From an uncultured Flavobacteriales bacterium (GTDB lineage: Bacteria > Bacteroidota > Bacteroidia > Flavobacteriales > Flavobacteriaceae), in the NCBI GenBank assembly GCA_913058295.1, contig CAJXRD010000037.1, positions 1 to 34,654 on the forward strand: a stretch of 34,654 nt of DNA, read 5' to 3'. Shown here in pieces: positions 1 to 7,454 of the stretch (its first letter is position 1; each line of letters opens with the position of its first letter). Both the position numbers and the translations under genes were made by a program. Under the pieces are notes generated by a model. It had not been told where the DNA came from, made no database searches, and saw only the letters and a list, made by a program, of their open reading frames with translations.

Positions 1-1396
1 AATAATCCTCTATTGGATCCGTGATCGCAGGAGCCTTGTCTACTTGTAAAACTAATGGAACTATATCATAGCAACCAAAATCATTTTCTTCTAATCTTGC
101 AAAAACAATCTGATATCCTGGGTCAATACTTAGATATGCTGCAGGAATTAATATTGGATTAGTACCAGATTCAGCATCTGCCTCTAATTCATAATATTCC
201 ACAAAAGTATTTGCTTGCCCATTAATAATTTGGGCATCACTAACTGTTAAATCAAAAATGGCTAAACCATCATTAGGAACCTCATCACATGTCACTAAAT
301 CATCCGGAACTACTGCAATTGGTTGTGGAGCGAATTCAATTAACACGTCATCGGCTGCAGTACATCCTCCAGAAAAAGTAGTTTCAATTTGATAAATACC
401 AGATTGGGTAACGATAAGTATATTTGAATTTTCCCCTACAATTAAATCAAACATTAAGGTTGTAGTGTTCCATTCAAACCACTGGTAAGTTGTTTGTCCT
501 GTTGGATCTGGATCTACTCCAATCTCCAAAGGTTCTCCATCACATGGAGCATTACCAGCTATTATTGTTAAATCTTCTCCTAAGTCTACCCCTATATTAA
601 AAGACCCTCCTTCTAAAAAAACAGCAGAATCTAATGCAGTATCTTGATCATCTGCAATAACCATTTTAATGGTATAAGGATTTCCGGGAATCACATCTCC
701 TTGAGCGACTAAACTTATAGTTTGTCCATTTAAATCTATTGCAGCCGTATTTTCATCATTAAAAGGTAAGAAGTTATACCTGTCAAAATACTCTTCATTT
801 ATAGCAGGGCATCCTCCAGGAACATCAGGATGAATATTAGTTGCTTCGATTGGAATAGTTGTACCAGGAAGAACCGCTAAATTTTGTACAGTCCCAGTAA
901 CTAAATCAATAAGTATAAAGGCAAAAGCATCTGAAAAAGTACATTCAAAATTTTGGTTGTATTCTTCAGAAGCAAAAATAAAATTAAAACTAATTTGACT
1001 TATAAGGGGTACAAACTCAAATTGAATAAAGGATGCGTTATTTGAATTGCTAGTAGAAGTGTACAGTTCTAAATCTGCATCTCCTGGCCATCCCAAACCA
1101 CCATCACTGTGGGTTGTTAAATTAGGTCCTGGGGTATTTGAAACAAATCCAGAACTAAGAACAATACCAGTTTGAAAGGGGAAACCTGAGCCATTAGCAT
1201 CAAAAGCTGCAATACCATTGCCATCTCCAAAATCTATCCCTGTTCGGGATCCATAATTGGAAGTTTCTGCACAGGGGCTATCAATTAAAACATCTTCGAC
1301 AAGCTCTTGTATGGTTAAACTCTCATCTACCGTGATAAATTGAGCGTGTCCAATGACTGAGAAAAGTAGAACAATGGGGAGTAATATTTTCTTCAT
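1..1396 (-). CDS. Choice-of-anchor L domain secreted protein, 5' part only (runs off window edge)
   Basis: The minus strand is open from an ATG at 1396 to base 1 without a stop, about 465 codons. It starts with a clean signal peptide (MKKILLPIVLLFSVIGHAQ). The next ~200 residues match the choice-of-anchor L pattern: SLTIQELVEDVL near the start, then SRTGIDFGDGNGIAAFD, FPFQTGIVLSSG, and the hallmark FASEEYNQNFECTFSDAF. After this come Ig/PKD-like segments with spaced cysteines (CDGEPLEIG, GGCTAADDVLIEF, CDEVPNDGLAIFDL). In Flavobacteriia such proteins are usually very long surface or secreted proteins that end in a T9SS type B (gliding-motility-associated) sorting domain. That C-terminus is outside the window, so the sorting type is inferred. 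The gene is divergent from the Nfu gene with 67 bp between starts. The substrate or ligand is unknown. Confidence 0.85.
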   Translation of the reverse strand, partial: MKKILLPIVLLFSVIGHAQFITVDESLTIQELVEDVLIDSPCAETSNYGSRTGIDFGDGNGIAAFDANGSGFPFQTGIVLSSGFVSNTPGPNLTTHSDGGLGWPGDADLELYTSTSNSNNASFIQFEFVPLISQISFNFIFASEEYNQNFECTFSDAFAFILIDLVTGTVQNLAVLPGTTIPIEATNIHPDVPGGCPAINEEYFDRYNFLPFNDENTAAIDLNGQTISLVAQGDVIPGNPYTIKMVIADDQDTALDSAVFLEGGSFNIGVDLGEDLTIIAGNAPCDGEPLEIGVDPDPTGQTTYQWFEWNTTTLMFDLIVGENSNILIVTQSGIYQIETTFSGGCTAADDVLIEFAPQPIAVVPDDLVTCDEVPNDGLAIFDLTVSDAQIINGQANTFVEYYELEADAESGTNPILIPAAYLSIDPGYQIVFARLEENDFGCYDIVPLVLQVDKAPAITDPIEDY

Positions 1397-1421
1397 GCGT
1401 ATGGTTAAGGTTTCAAATATA

Positions 1422-1453
1422 TTGAATACATTGGTTTTCTTTTCATATTTTTG
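1422..1453 (+). promoter_or_regulatory. Bacteroidota-type promoter for the Nfu gene
   Basis: TATTTTTG at 1446-1453 fits the -7 consensus TAnnTTTG exactly. A TTG at 1422-1424 lies 21 bp upstream, within the usual range for the -33 element. Transcription would start only a few bases before the ATG at 1464, giving a very short leader. Assigned by consensus only. Confidence 0.4.
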
Positions 1454-1463
1454 TAAAAAAATA

Positions 1464-2390
1464 ATGAAAATGTCCAATTTTAACGTTACTGTACAACCCA
1501 CTAATAATGAAAATATTGTGAAGTTTGTTACAAACTCCTTTTTAACTCAAGCAAAAAGTTACGAATTTATCAATATTGACGACGCTAAAGCCAGCCCTAT
1601 AGCGCAACAATTGTTTTTCTTCCCATTTGTTAAAACAGTTTATATCTCTCAAAATTTTATTGCTGTTGAAAAATTTAGTTTCGACTCCACTAAAGTGACT
1701 TGGAATGATGTTCAAGATGAAGTTATCACTAATATCTCTGAATATCTCAATTCGGGAAAACCAGTAATTGTTGAAGAGACTACTAAAACTAATAAAAAAT
1801 CGGCTATAACCATTTATGCGGAAAGCACACCTAATCCTTCCGTAATGAAGTTTGTTGCTAATAAAGCATTAGCTAACAAAATTTATGAATTTAAAAATGT
1901 GAATGAAGCTACCTACTCTCCTTTAGCAAAATCTATTTTTAGCTTTCCTTTTGTAAAAGAAGTTTTCATAAGTGCCAATTATGTTTCGATTACAAAACAA
2001 GATAGTTTTGAGTGGAATGATTTTGTTAATGAACTTCGGGAATTCATTAAAAATTATATCGAAAACGGAAAAACTATTTTTGATGATGAAATTCTTAATT
2101 CTGAAATGAATTCTGGAGACCATTCAGAAGAGGAAGAAAAACAATACACAGATGTTGATAAAGAAATAATTGGAATATTAAATGAATATGTAAAGCCTGC
2201 TGTTGAAGGGGATGGCGGAAACATTGCTTTTAAATCTTATAGCGAAGAAACAAAGATAGTGAAGGTGATTTTACAAGGAGCTTGTAGCGGTTGTCCTTCT
2301 TCTACTTTAACATTAAAAAATGGTATTGAAATGATGCTAAGAGATATGCTAAATAACAATGAGTTGACTGTGGAAGCAATTAACGGTTAG
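1464..2390 (+). CDS. NifU/Nfu family Fe-S cluster scaffold or carrier with two tandem Nfu N-terminal domains
   Basis: This protein delivers or assembles Fe-S clusters in the cytoplasm. It has 308 residues if started at ATG 1464 (a second in-frame ATG at 1470 is equally possible). A further upstream in-frame ATG at 1353 would overlap the divergent gene's signal-peptide codons and encode unrelated sequence, so it is rejected. The N-terminal half holds two copies of the Nfu_N domain. The second has the canonical AESTPNPSVMKFVAN; the first has the degenerate VQPTNNENIVKFVTN. Both continue with SPxAxxxFxFPFVKxVxIS. The C-terminal NifU domain carries the cluster-binding CxxC (GACSGCPSSTLTLKNG, C274 and C277). 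The domain order is common in Bacteroidota. The gene is followed 39 bp later by a DUF255 gene, possibly co-transcribed. Confidence 0.9.
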   Translation: MKMSNFNVTVQPTNNENIVKFVTNSFLTQAKSYEFINIDDAKASPIAQQLFFFPFVKTVYISQNFIAVEKFSFDSTKVTWNDVQDEVITNISEYLNSGKPVIVEETTKTNKKSAITIYAESTPNPSVMKFVANKALANKIYEFKNVNEATYSPLAKSIFSFPFVKEVFISANYVSITKQDSFEWNDFVNELREFIKNYIENGKTIFDDEILNSEMNSGDHSEEEEKQYTDVDKEIIGILNEYVKPAVEGDGGNIAFKSYSEETKIVKVILQGACSGCPSSTLTLKNGIEMMLRDMLNNNELTVEAING

Positions 2391-2429
2391 AATTTCACTT
2401 AGACTTTTACCAAATACACCTTTATTATT

Positions 2430-4535
2430 ATGAAGAAACTTTTACTATTACTTTTTATACCGCTCCTTTTTTCATGTAACTCTTCTAAAAAAGAAATTTT
2501 GAAAACTCACGAATTCACAAACAGTTTAATCAACGAATCAAGTCCTTATTTGCGTCAACACGCACATAACCCTGTGAATTGGAATCCGTGGAATGATGCT
2601 ACTTTACAACTAGCAAAGGAGGAAGAAAAATTAATGGTAATCAGCGTTGGGTATTCTGCTTGTCATTGGTGTCATGTAATGGAAAAAGAGAGTTTTGAAG
2701 ATTCTGCTGTTGCTGCTGTTATGAATAAAAACTTTATATCAATAAAAGTGGACAGAGAAGAGCGTCCAGATGTAGATCAGATTTATATAAATGCAGTACA
2801 ACTTATGACCGGAAGTGCTGGTTGGCCTTTAAATGTAGTTACTCTTCCAGACGGAAGACCAGTTTGGGGAGGCACCTATTTTAAAAAGGATGATTGGATT
2901 AATGCATTGGATAAAATGCAAAAGCTTTATGAGGAAAGTCCAGAAAAACTTATAGAATATGCTGATAAATTAGAAGAAGGTATAAAAAGCATGGATTTAA
3001 TTTCGTTAAATACAAACGAAGTTAATTTTAAAGAATTTCCAACTAATTCTATAATTTCGAAATGGGAAACTAATTTTGACTATAAGTTTGGGGGAAATAA
3101 TAGGTCTCCAAAATTTATGATGCCTAACAATTATGAGTTTTTATTGCGCTATGCAGTACAAAATAATGATGAAAAAACATTAGACTATGTATTGTTAACT
3201 TTAGATAAAATAGCCTATGGCGGAGTATATGATCATATTGGTGGTGGATTTGCAAGATATAGTACTGATAAAAAATGGCATGTACCCCATTTTGAGAAAA
3301 TGCTTTACGACAATGCACAACTTGTAAGCCTTTACAGTCACGCTTATTCTATTATTCAAAACCCCCTTTATAAACAAGTAGTGACCGAAACCTTAGAATA
3401 TATCGCTCAAGAAATGACTACTGAGGAAGGCGCATTTTATTCCTCCTTAGATGCAGATAGTGAACTGGAAAATGGCGAATTAGAAGAAGGAGCATATTAT
3501 GTATTTACTAAAGAAGAACTAAAAGAGCAATTGAATGAGGATTTTGATTTATTTTCTGAATATTACAATATTAATAATTATGGGAAATGGGAAAAGGAAA
3601 ACTATGTATTAATTAGAAAAAAAAGTGATCAAGAAATTATCGAAGAATTTTCGATTAGTTTAGAGATACTTCAACAAAAAAAACAAACTTGGAAGCAAAA
3701 ACTACTTTCCTTTAGAAATAAACGAGCAAAGCCACGTTTAGATGACAAATCATTAACTTCTTGGAATGCCTTAATGCTTAAGGGATATGTAGATGCTTAT
3801 AAAGTGTTTGAGGATAAAGAGTATCTTGTCACCGCTTTAAAAAACGCTCATTTTATTACTGAAAAACAACTACAAAGCAATGGTGCATTATATCATAATT
3901 ATAAAGATGGTAAAAGTTCAATTAATGGTTATTTAGAGGATTATGCTTCAGTTATAGATGCATTTATCGCATTATATGAAGTTACTCTAGATGAAAAATG
4001 GATAAATCACGCAAAACAACTAACAGATTATTCTTTTACAAACTTTTTTGATGAAGAAAACAGTATGTTTTATTTTACATCTAAAGAAGATACAAAATTA
4101 GTAACCCGAACTTTTGAATACAGAGATAATGTTATTCCTGCCTCAAATTCTATGATGGCAAAAAACCTTTTTATTCTTGCACATCATTTTGATAATAATA
4201 AATTTAGTGAAACTGCTAAGCAGATGCTTCACAATGTACAACCAGAGATAGCAAATTATCCCAGTGGATATTCTAATTGGTTAGATTTATTGATTAATTA
4301 TCAGCATAACTATTTTGAAGTTGTAATAGTTGGTGATGATGCATTCGAGAAACTTTCAGAACTAAACAAAAAGTATTTACCAAACATTTTAATCGCTGGC
4401 AGCACATCTGAAATGGATAATCCCTTACTAAAATTAAGATATGTTGAAGGGGAAACGTTAATTTATGTATGTGTAAATAATGCCTGTAAACTTCCTGTTT
4501 CAGAAACCTCAGAGGCCTTAAAATTATTAAATTGA
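2430..4535 (+). CDS. Thioredoxin domain-containing DUF255 (YyaL/SPATA20-like) lipoprotein
   Basis: The 701-residue product begins with a lipoprotein signal (lipobox LFSC, C16), so it is probably anchored in a cell-envelope membrane. Residues ~30-190 form the DUF255 thioredoxin-like domain with SPYLRQHAHNPVNW and the active-site-like C78-H-W-C-H82, followed by GWPLNVVTLPDGRPVWGGTYF. The rest resembles the (alpha/alpha)6 barrel of N-acylglucosamine-epimerase-like proteins (GGVYDHIGGGFARYSTD, WHVPHFEKMLYDNAQL, SLDADSE, SWNALMLKGY). The length is typical for the family. The biochemical role of the family is not settled, so none is assigned; a redox or carbohydrate-related function would be a guess. 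Many family members lack a lipobox, so the envelope location is worth noting. A likely intrinsic terminator lies ~90 bp downstream. Confidence 0.9.
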   Translation: MKKLLLLLFIPLLFSCNSSKKEILKTHEFTNSLINESSPYLRQHAHNPVNWNPWNDATLQLAKEEEKLMVISVGYSACHWCHVMEKESFEDSAVAAVMNKNFISIKVDREERPDVDQIYINAVQLMTGSAGWPLNVVTLPDGRPVWGGTYFKKDDWINALDKMQKLYEESPEKLIEYADKLEEGIKSMDLISLNTNEVNFKEFPTNSIISKWETNFDYKFGGNNRSPKFMMPNNYEFLLRYAVQNNDEKTLDYVLLTLDKIAYGGVYDHIGGGFARYSTDKKWHVPHFEKMLYDNAQLVSLYSHAYSIIQNPLYKQVVTETLEYIAQEMTTEEGAFYSSLDADSELENGELEEGAYYVFTKEELKEQLNEDFDLFSEYYNINNYGKWEKENYVLIRKKSDQEIIEEFSISLEILQQKKQTWKQKLLSFRNKRAKPRLDDKSLTSWNALMLKGYVDAYKVFEDKEYLVTALKNAHFITEKQLQSNGALYHNYKDGKSSINGYLEDYASVIDAFIALYEVTLDEKWINHAKQLTDYSFTNFFDEENSMFYFTSKEDTKLVTRTFEYRDNVIPASNSMMAKNLFILAHHFDNNKFSETAKQMLHNVQPEIANYPSGYSNWLDLLINYQHNYFEVVIVGDDAFEKLSELNKKYLPNILIAGSTSEMDNPLLKLRYVEGETLIYVCVNNACKLPVSETSEALKLLN

Positions 4536-4559
4536 TCTTTTAAAAACAGTAAACGTTTA

Positions 4560-4574
4560 TAGGGAAATACCCTA
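4560..4574. repeat. Perfect 5-bp inverted repeat TAGGG-N5-CCCTA
   Basis: TAGGG (4560-4564) and CCCTA (4570-4574) flank AAATA just after the DUF255 stop codon. It lacks a T-tract, so it is not a terminator by itself. It could be a binding site for a dimeric regulator, but only the symmetry supports that. Confidence 0.25.
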
Positions 4575-4620
4575 AAACAAGTATTCTTCCTTTAATTTAC
4601 ACTGTAATAATAGTTTAAAA

Positions 4621-4659
4621 CTTGCCTGATATTTTAATTAATAAAAGGCAGTTTTTTTT
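4621..4659 (+). terminator. Probable intrinsic terminator after the DUF255 gene
   Basis: TGCCT (4623-4627) pairs with AGGCA (4646-4650), with extra A/T pairing inside the loop. Eight T residues follow (4652-4659). The short GC stem makes it moderate in strength. Confidence 0.55.
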
Positions 4660-4752
4660 GACTAAACCCCAGAATTCACATTTATATAATTTTTTAACAT
4701 TTCTTTTAAAGATTATTAACAATTGACTTATGGAATATTACAAATATTAGAA

Positions 4753-4760
4753 TAACTTTG
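4753..4760 (+). promoter_or_regulatory. -7 promoter element TAACTTTG
   Basis: TAACTTTG fits TAnnTTTG and sits 18 bp before the chosen ATG at 4779. No good TTG is found at the ideal -33 spacing; the nearest (4723-4725) is 27 bp away. The same octamer precedes the paralogue at 14204. Confidence 0.45.
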
Positions 4761-4778
4761 CCAACTAAAATTTTTGCT

Positions 4779-5474
4779 ATGAAAAAAATCTTTTTATTTT
4801 CCTTTTTATGTATTGCTTCATTAACCTCTGTTAATTCACAAGCACAGTCCGTTTACGCAGATACAGATATAGATAAATATATCTCGTCAGTACAAATCCC
4901 AAAAAACAATGAAATAGACCTTGTAGGTACTCCTTATGCTAATGAAGAGTTTCAAAAAGGTGTCGCCGTTAAAAACGGATTAACTATTGCTCGTAATATT
5001 GGTTTGAGATATAATGCAAATAAAGATATTTTTGAAATTAAAAAAACGTTTGTCTTAACAGATGATCAAGCTAGATTGTTAAAAAAGACTAATGAAATTA
5101 CATTAAAAATAAATGATAACGATTTTGTTTTTATTACGGCTACTGCCAGTAGTAAAGCACAAGGATATTTTGTTATTCTGCATAAAGGAGAGAAAGTTTC
5201 CCTTTATAAAAAAATAAAGAAAGAGTTTATTCCTGGTCAAAAAGCATATTCGTCAATGACTAAAGCAGTATCTCCAACCTATAAAGAAAAAATTATTTAT
5301 TATATGGCAGATTCTGAAGGTGTACTTTCAGAATTACCAAATTCTAAAAAGAAAAAAGTAGAAGCTTTAGGTGAAAACTCTAAAGAGATTAAATCCTTTT
5401 TAAAAGAGAATAAAATAAATGTGAATAAAGAAAAAGACCTTATAAAACTCACTGAGTTTGTGAATACATTATAA
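4779..5474 (+). CDS. Secreted/periplasmic protein of unknown function, paralogue 1 of 3
   Basis: I do not recognise the family. The product has 231 residues and a signal peptide (MKKIFLFSFLCIASLTSVNSQAQ). The start at ATG 4779 is preferred over a TTG at 4758, because that TTG overlaps a -7 promoter box and only adds residues in front of the signal peptide. It shares an ordered set of motifs with the proteins at 13369-14085 and 14204-14911: G[ST]PY-x4-F-x2-G near residue 50, a conserved RYN about 30 residues later, LYKK in the middle, a lysine-rich P[ND]SK[KN]KK-type segment followed by x3-x-G, and a C-terminal [VDI]xK/DExDL helix. No cysteines are conserved and no catalytic motif is evident. 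It is transcribed alone, between a terminator and a strong bidirectional terminator, and is convergent with the TPR-AraC regulator gene. Confidence 0.75.
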   Translation: MKKIFLFSFLCIASLTSVNSQAQSVYADTDIDKYISSVQIPKNNEIDLVGTPYANEEFQKGVAVKNGLTIARNIGLRYNANKDIFEIKKTFVLTDDQARLLKKTNEITLKINDNDFVFITATASSKAQGYFVILHKGEKVSLYKKIKKEFIPGQKAYSSMTKAVSPTYKEKIIYYMADSEGVLSELPNSKKKKVEALGENSKEIKSFLKENKINVNKEKDLIKLTEFVNTL

Positions 5475-5497
5475 TTGTAAACCTTACAATTAATATT

Positions 5498-5534
5498 AAA
5501 AAAGCGGAAAGAAATTTATTCTTTTCGCTTTTTT
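5498..5534. terminator. Bidirectional intrinsic terminator between convergent genes
   Basis: AAAAAAGCGGAAAGAA (5498-5513) pairs with TTCTTTTCGCTTTTTT (5519-5534) with one G-T wobble, giving a 16-bp stem and a 5-nt loop. It has A6 on one side and T6 on the other, so it can end transcription in both directions. It overlaps the TAA of the minus-strand regulator gene (5533-5535). Confidence 0.85.
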
Positions 5535-7206
5535 ATTTTCCTTTAATTTCTAATTGCTTCACAAAATAAGAAGGGTATATTCCAAATTTTTTATAGAAAG
5601 CTTTAGAAAATGACTCTGAGCTTTTAAAGCCACAATCATTAGCAATAGCCTTAATAGTATACCTCCTAAATTTTTTATTTGCCTCTAATTCTTTTATTGC
5701 AAAATCAATTCTTAAATCATTGATGTATTGCGAAAAATTCTTATCCTTTTTTAAATTAATAACCTTTGAAAGGTATGTTGAATTGGTTTCGAAGCTTTTG
5801 GCAACTTCGTTTAAAGAAACATCTTTAGATAAAAACTTATCTTCAGATTCAAAAAGATCCAACTGTTTTAAAATATCTTCAATTACTATCACCGATATAA
5901 CATTAGAATCTGTTTCTAGCTTTGAAGTTTTTGCTTTTGCCTTTTCTTTTTCTTGATTTGCAATTAAATTTTCAAAACGTTTTTTAAACTGTTGTTGTCT
6001 TCTAAAATAATAGAATAATGCAATAATGCTTATACTTAAGAAGCCCAAAACCCACCAAGTGATTAAAGTAGAGGTTTTATTTTTTTCATTGAGTTCTTCA
6101 ATTAATCCCTCTTTTTCTTCCAAAAGCTTGGGAATAAGATATTCCTTTTCTGTTTTAGCTTTAATATTTACTCTTTTAGCATCAATAACCCTTACTATTT
6201 GTACTAATTTATATAAATATTCTAATTGCTTTTCCTTTTCATTTTGATCTCTATAATAGCTAACTAACTTATCATAAACAAAAGGCAGCTCTGGATTTAG
6301 CACATGTTTTGCTTCATAAATAGAATCTATTTTCTTTAAATAAGGTACACCTCTTTCTTTATTTCCTTGATTGTAATAGGTGCTTCCAACATAATAATAA
6401 TAGTAAGGCAAATAACTATTGTTATACAAGGCCCTATTTTTATCTCCCTTTTGCAAACTATCTAAAGCATCATTATAATTTCCTTTTGCATAAAGTGCAG
6501 ATCCAGTTCTTGAAACAAAGGCTAAATAAGTAAAGCTATCTTTCTCCTTAAGAGTTTTTTCAATAGCCATATTATAATAGACCAATGCTGAATCTGGTTT
6601 TTTTAATCGGATATAACACTTCCCTATATCTTCTAACGAATACAAGTAATGCTCTGAATAATGTTCAATTTCAGGGTTTGCGTTTAATAGTTTGTAGGTT
6701 AATAAAGAAGTTTCTAATGCTTTTGAATAATCTCCCCACAATTCATTTATTCTTATAATTTGGTGAAGTGCAGTAATCTGTTGGTCTATATTATTACTTT
6801 TATTGGAAGACTGATAGCCTAATATTGCACTTTGTAGGCTCTTTTCATATTCTTCTTTTTCATATAATAAATGAGATTTATTAATATATGCCAATGCAGG
6901 AAAATTAATATGTTCACTCTCTTTTGAAAGTGCTATGGAAGTATCTAAATATTTTAATGCATTTCTTCTTTTTGACTTCTCAGCCATTTTCACATAACCC
7001 AAAGCCATTTTATTACTATCCTTCTCGATTCTAGATTTTTCTATATATACTCTTGCAATTTGTTTGGCTTTTACTGTGTCTCCAGTATTGTTAAACAACA
7101 ACAATAAAGAATTATAAGATTTTGTTTGTAATGAATCTTGAGAGGAAGTTTGTGCAAACCCAACTGTAAATGATAAAATAAATAATATTGTAAAAATTGA
7201 CTTCAT
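5533..7206 (-). CDS. TPR-repeat transmembrane AraC-family transcriptional regulator
   Basis: The 557-residue protein has a signal peptide (residues 1-19), a periplasmic TPR array (~45-350, with repeat cores such as ALGYVKMAEK, ALVYYNMAIEK and GSTYYNQGNKERG), a coiled region, one transmembrane helix (~381-400, ITWWVLGFLSISIIALFYYF) and a cytoplasmic C-terminal AraC-type helix-turn-helix (~455-550). The HTH has the usual YLSKVINLKKDKNFSQYIN and the IANDCGFKSSESFSKAFYKK signature, with FG-x-YPS after it. This layout is common in Flavobacteriia and suggests direct membrane signal transduction to DNA. It is transcribed away from the TonB-receptor operon, whose upstream region holds a 22-bp dyad (7353-7374) that is also found at 13228. 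The regulator is a natural candidate to bind that dyad, but this is inferred from position only. Confidence 0.88.
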   Translation of the reverse strand: MKSIFTILFILSFTVGFAQTSSQDSLQTKSYNSLLLLFNNTGDTVKAKQIARVYIEKSRIEKDSNKMALGYVKMAEKSKRRNALKYLDTSIALSKESEHINFPALAYINKSHLLYEKEEYEKSLQSAILGYQSSNKSNNIDQQITALHQIIRINELWGDYSKALETSLLTYKLLNANPEIEHYSEHYLYSLEDIGKCYIRLKKPDSALVYYNMAIEKTLKEKDSFTYLAFVSRTGSALYAKGNYNDALDSLQKGDKNRALYNNSYLPYYYYYVGSTYYNQGNKERGVPYLKKIDSIYEAKHVLNPELPFVYDKLVSYYRDQNEKEKQLEYLYKLVQIVRVIDAKRVNIKAKTEKEYLIPKLLEEKEGLIEELNEKNKTSTLITWWVLGFLSISIIALFYYFRRQQQFKKRFENLIANQEKEKAKAKTSKLETDSNVISVIVIEDILKQLDLFESEDKFLSKDVSLNEVAKSFETNSTYLSKVINLKKDKNFSQYINDLRIDFAIKELEANKKFRRYTIKAIANDCGFKSSESFSKAFYKKFGIYPSYFVKQLEIKGK

Positions 7207-7352
7207 TAATTAATTTGAAAAATATTTATACTCCCTTTTTTTAATATTATAAAAATACCCATTTATTAAAGAGCGTAGAATAATATTTGACCCTTTATAA
7301 TATCGAATCTCGTATTTGATTGTCTTTCTGAGTCTTACGCCCTATTTCTGTT

Positions 7353-7374
7353 GTCTAAATTTATAAATAACGAC
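7353..7374. promoter_or_regulatory. 22-bp dyad operator candidate, copy 1 (upstream of TonB-receptor operon)
   Basis: The sequence is GTC-TAA-ATTTATAAAT-AAC-GAC, with perfect GTC/GAC outer and ATTTA/TAAAT inner dyad symmetry. It ends 80 bp before the ATG at 7455. It matches the copy at 13228-13249 at 21 of 22 positions. Confidence 0.6.
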
Positions 7375-7454
7375 TTCATTTTTATGAATGGAGACCAAGT
7401 CGGTTAGGATTAATCTGTTATATGAAGTTAATTTGAGTAGTTCAAAAACAAAAA

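Noticed and set aside
1353-1463. Upstream extension of the Nfu gene to ATG 1353
   Set aside because: It overlaps the divergent gene's signal-peptide codons and spans the promoter; the family homology begins after 1470.
4758-4778. TTG start for the first secreted paralogue
   Set aside because: It falls within a TAACTTTG promoter box, and the signal peptide begins cleanly at ATG 4779.
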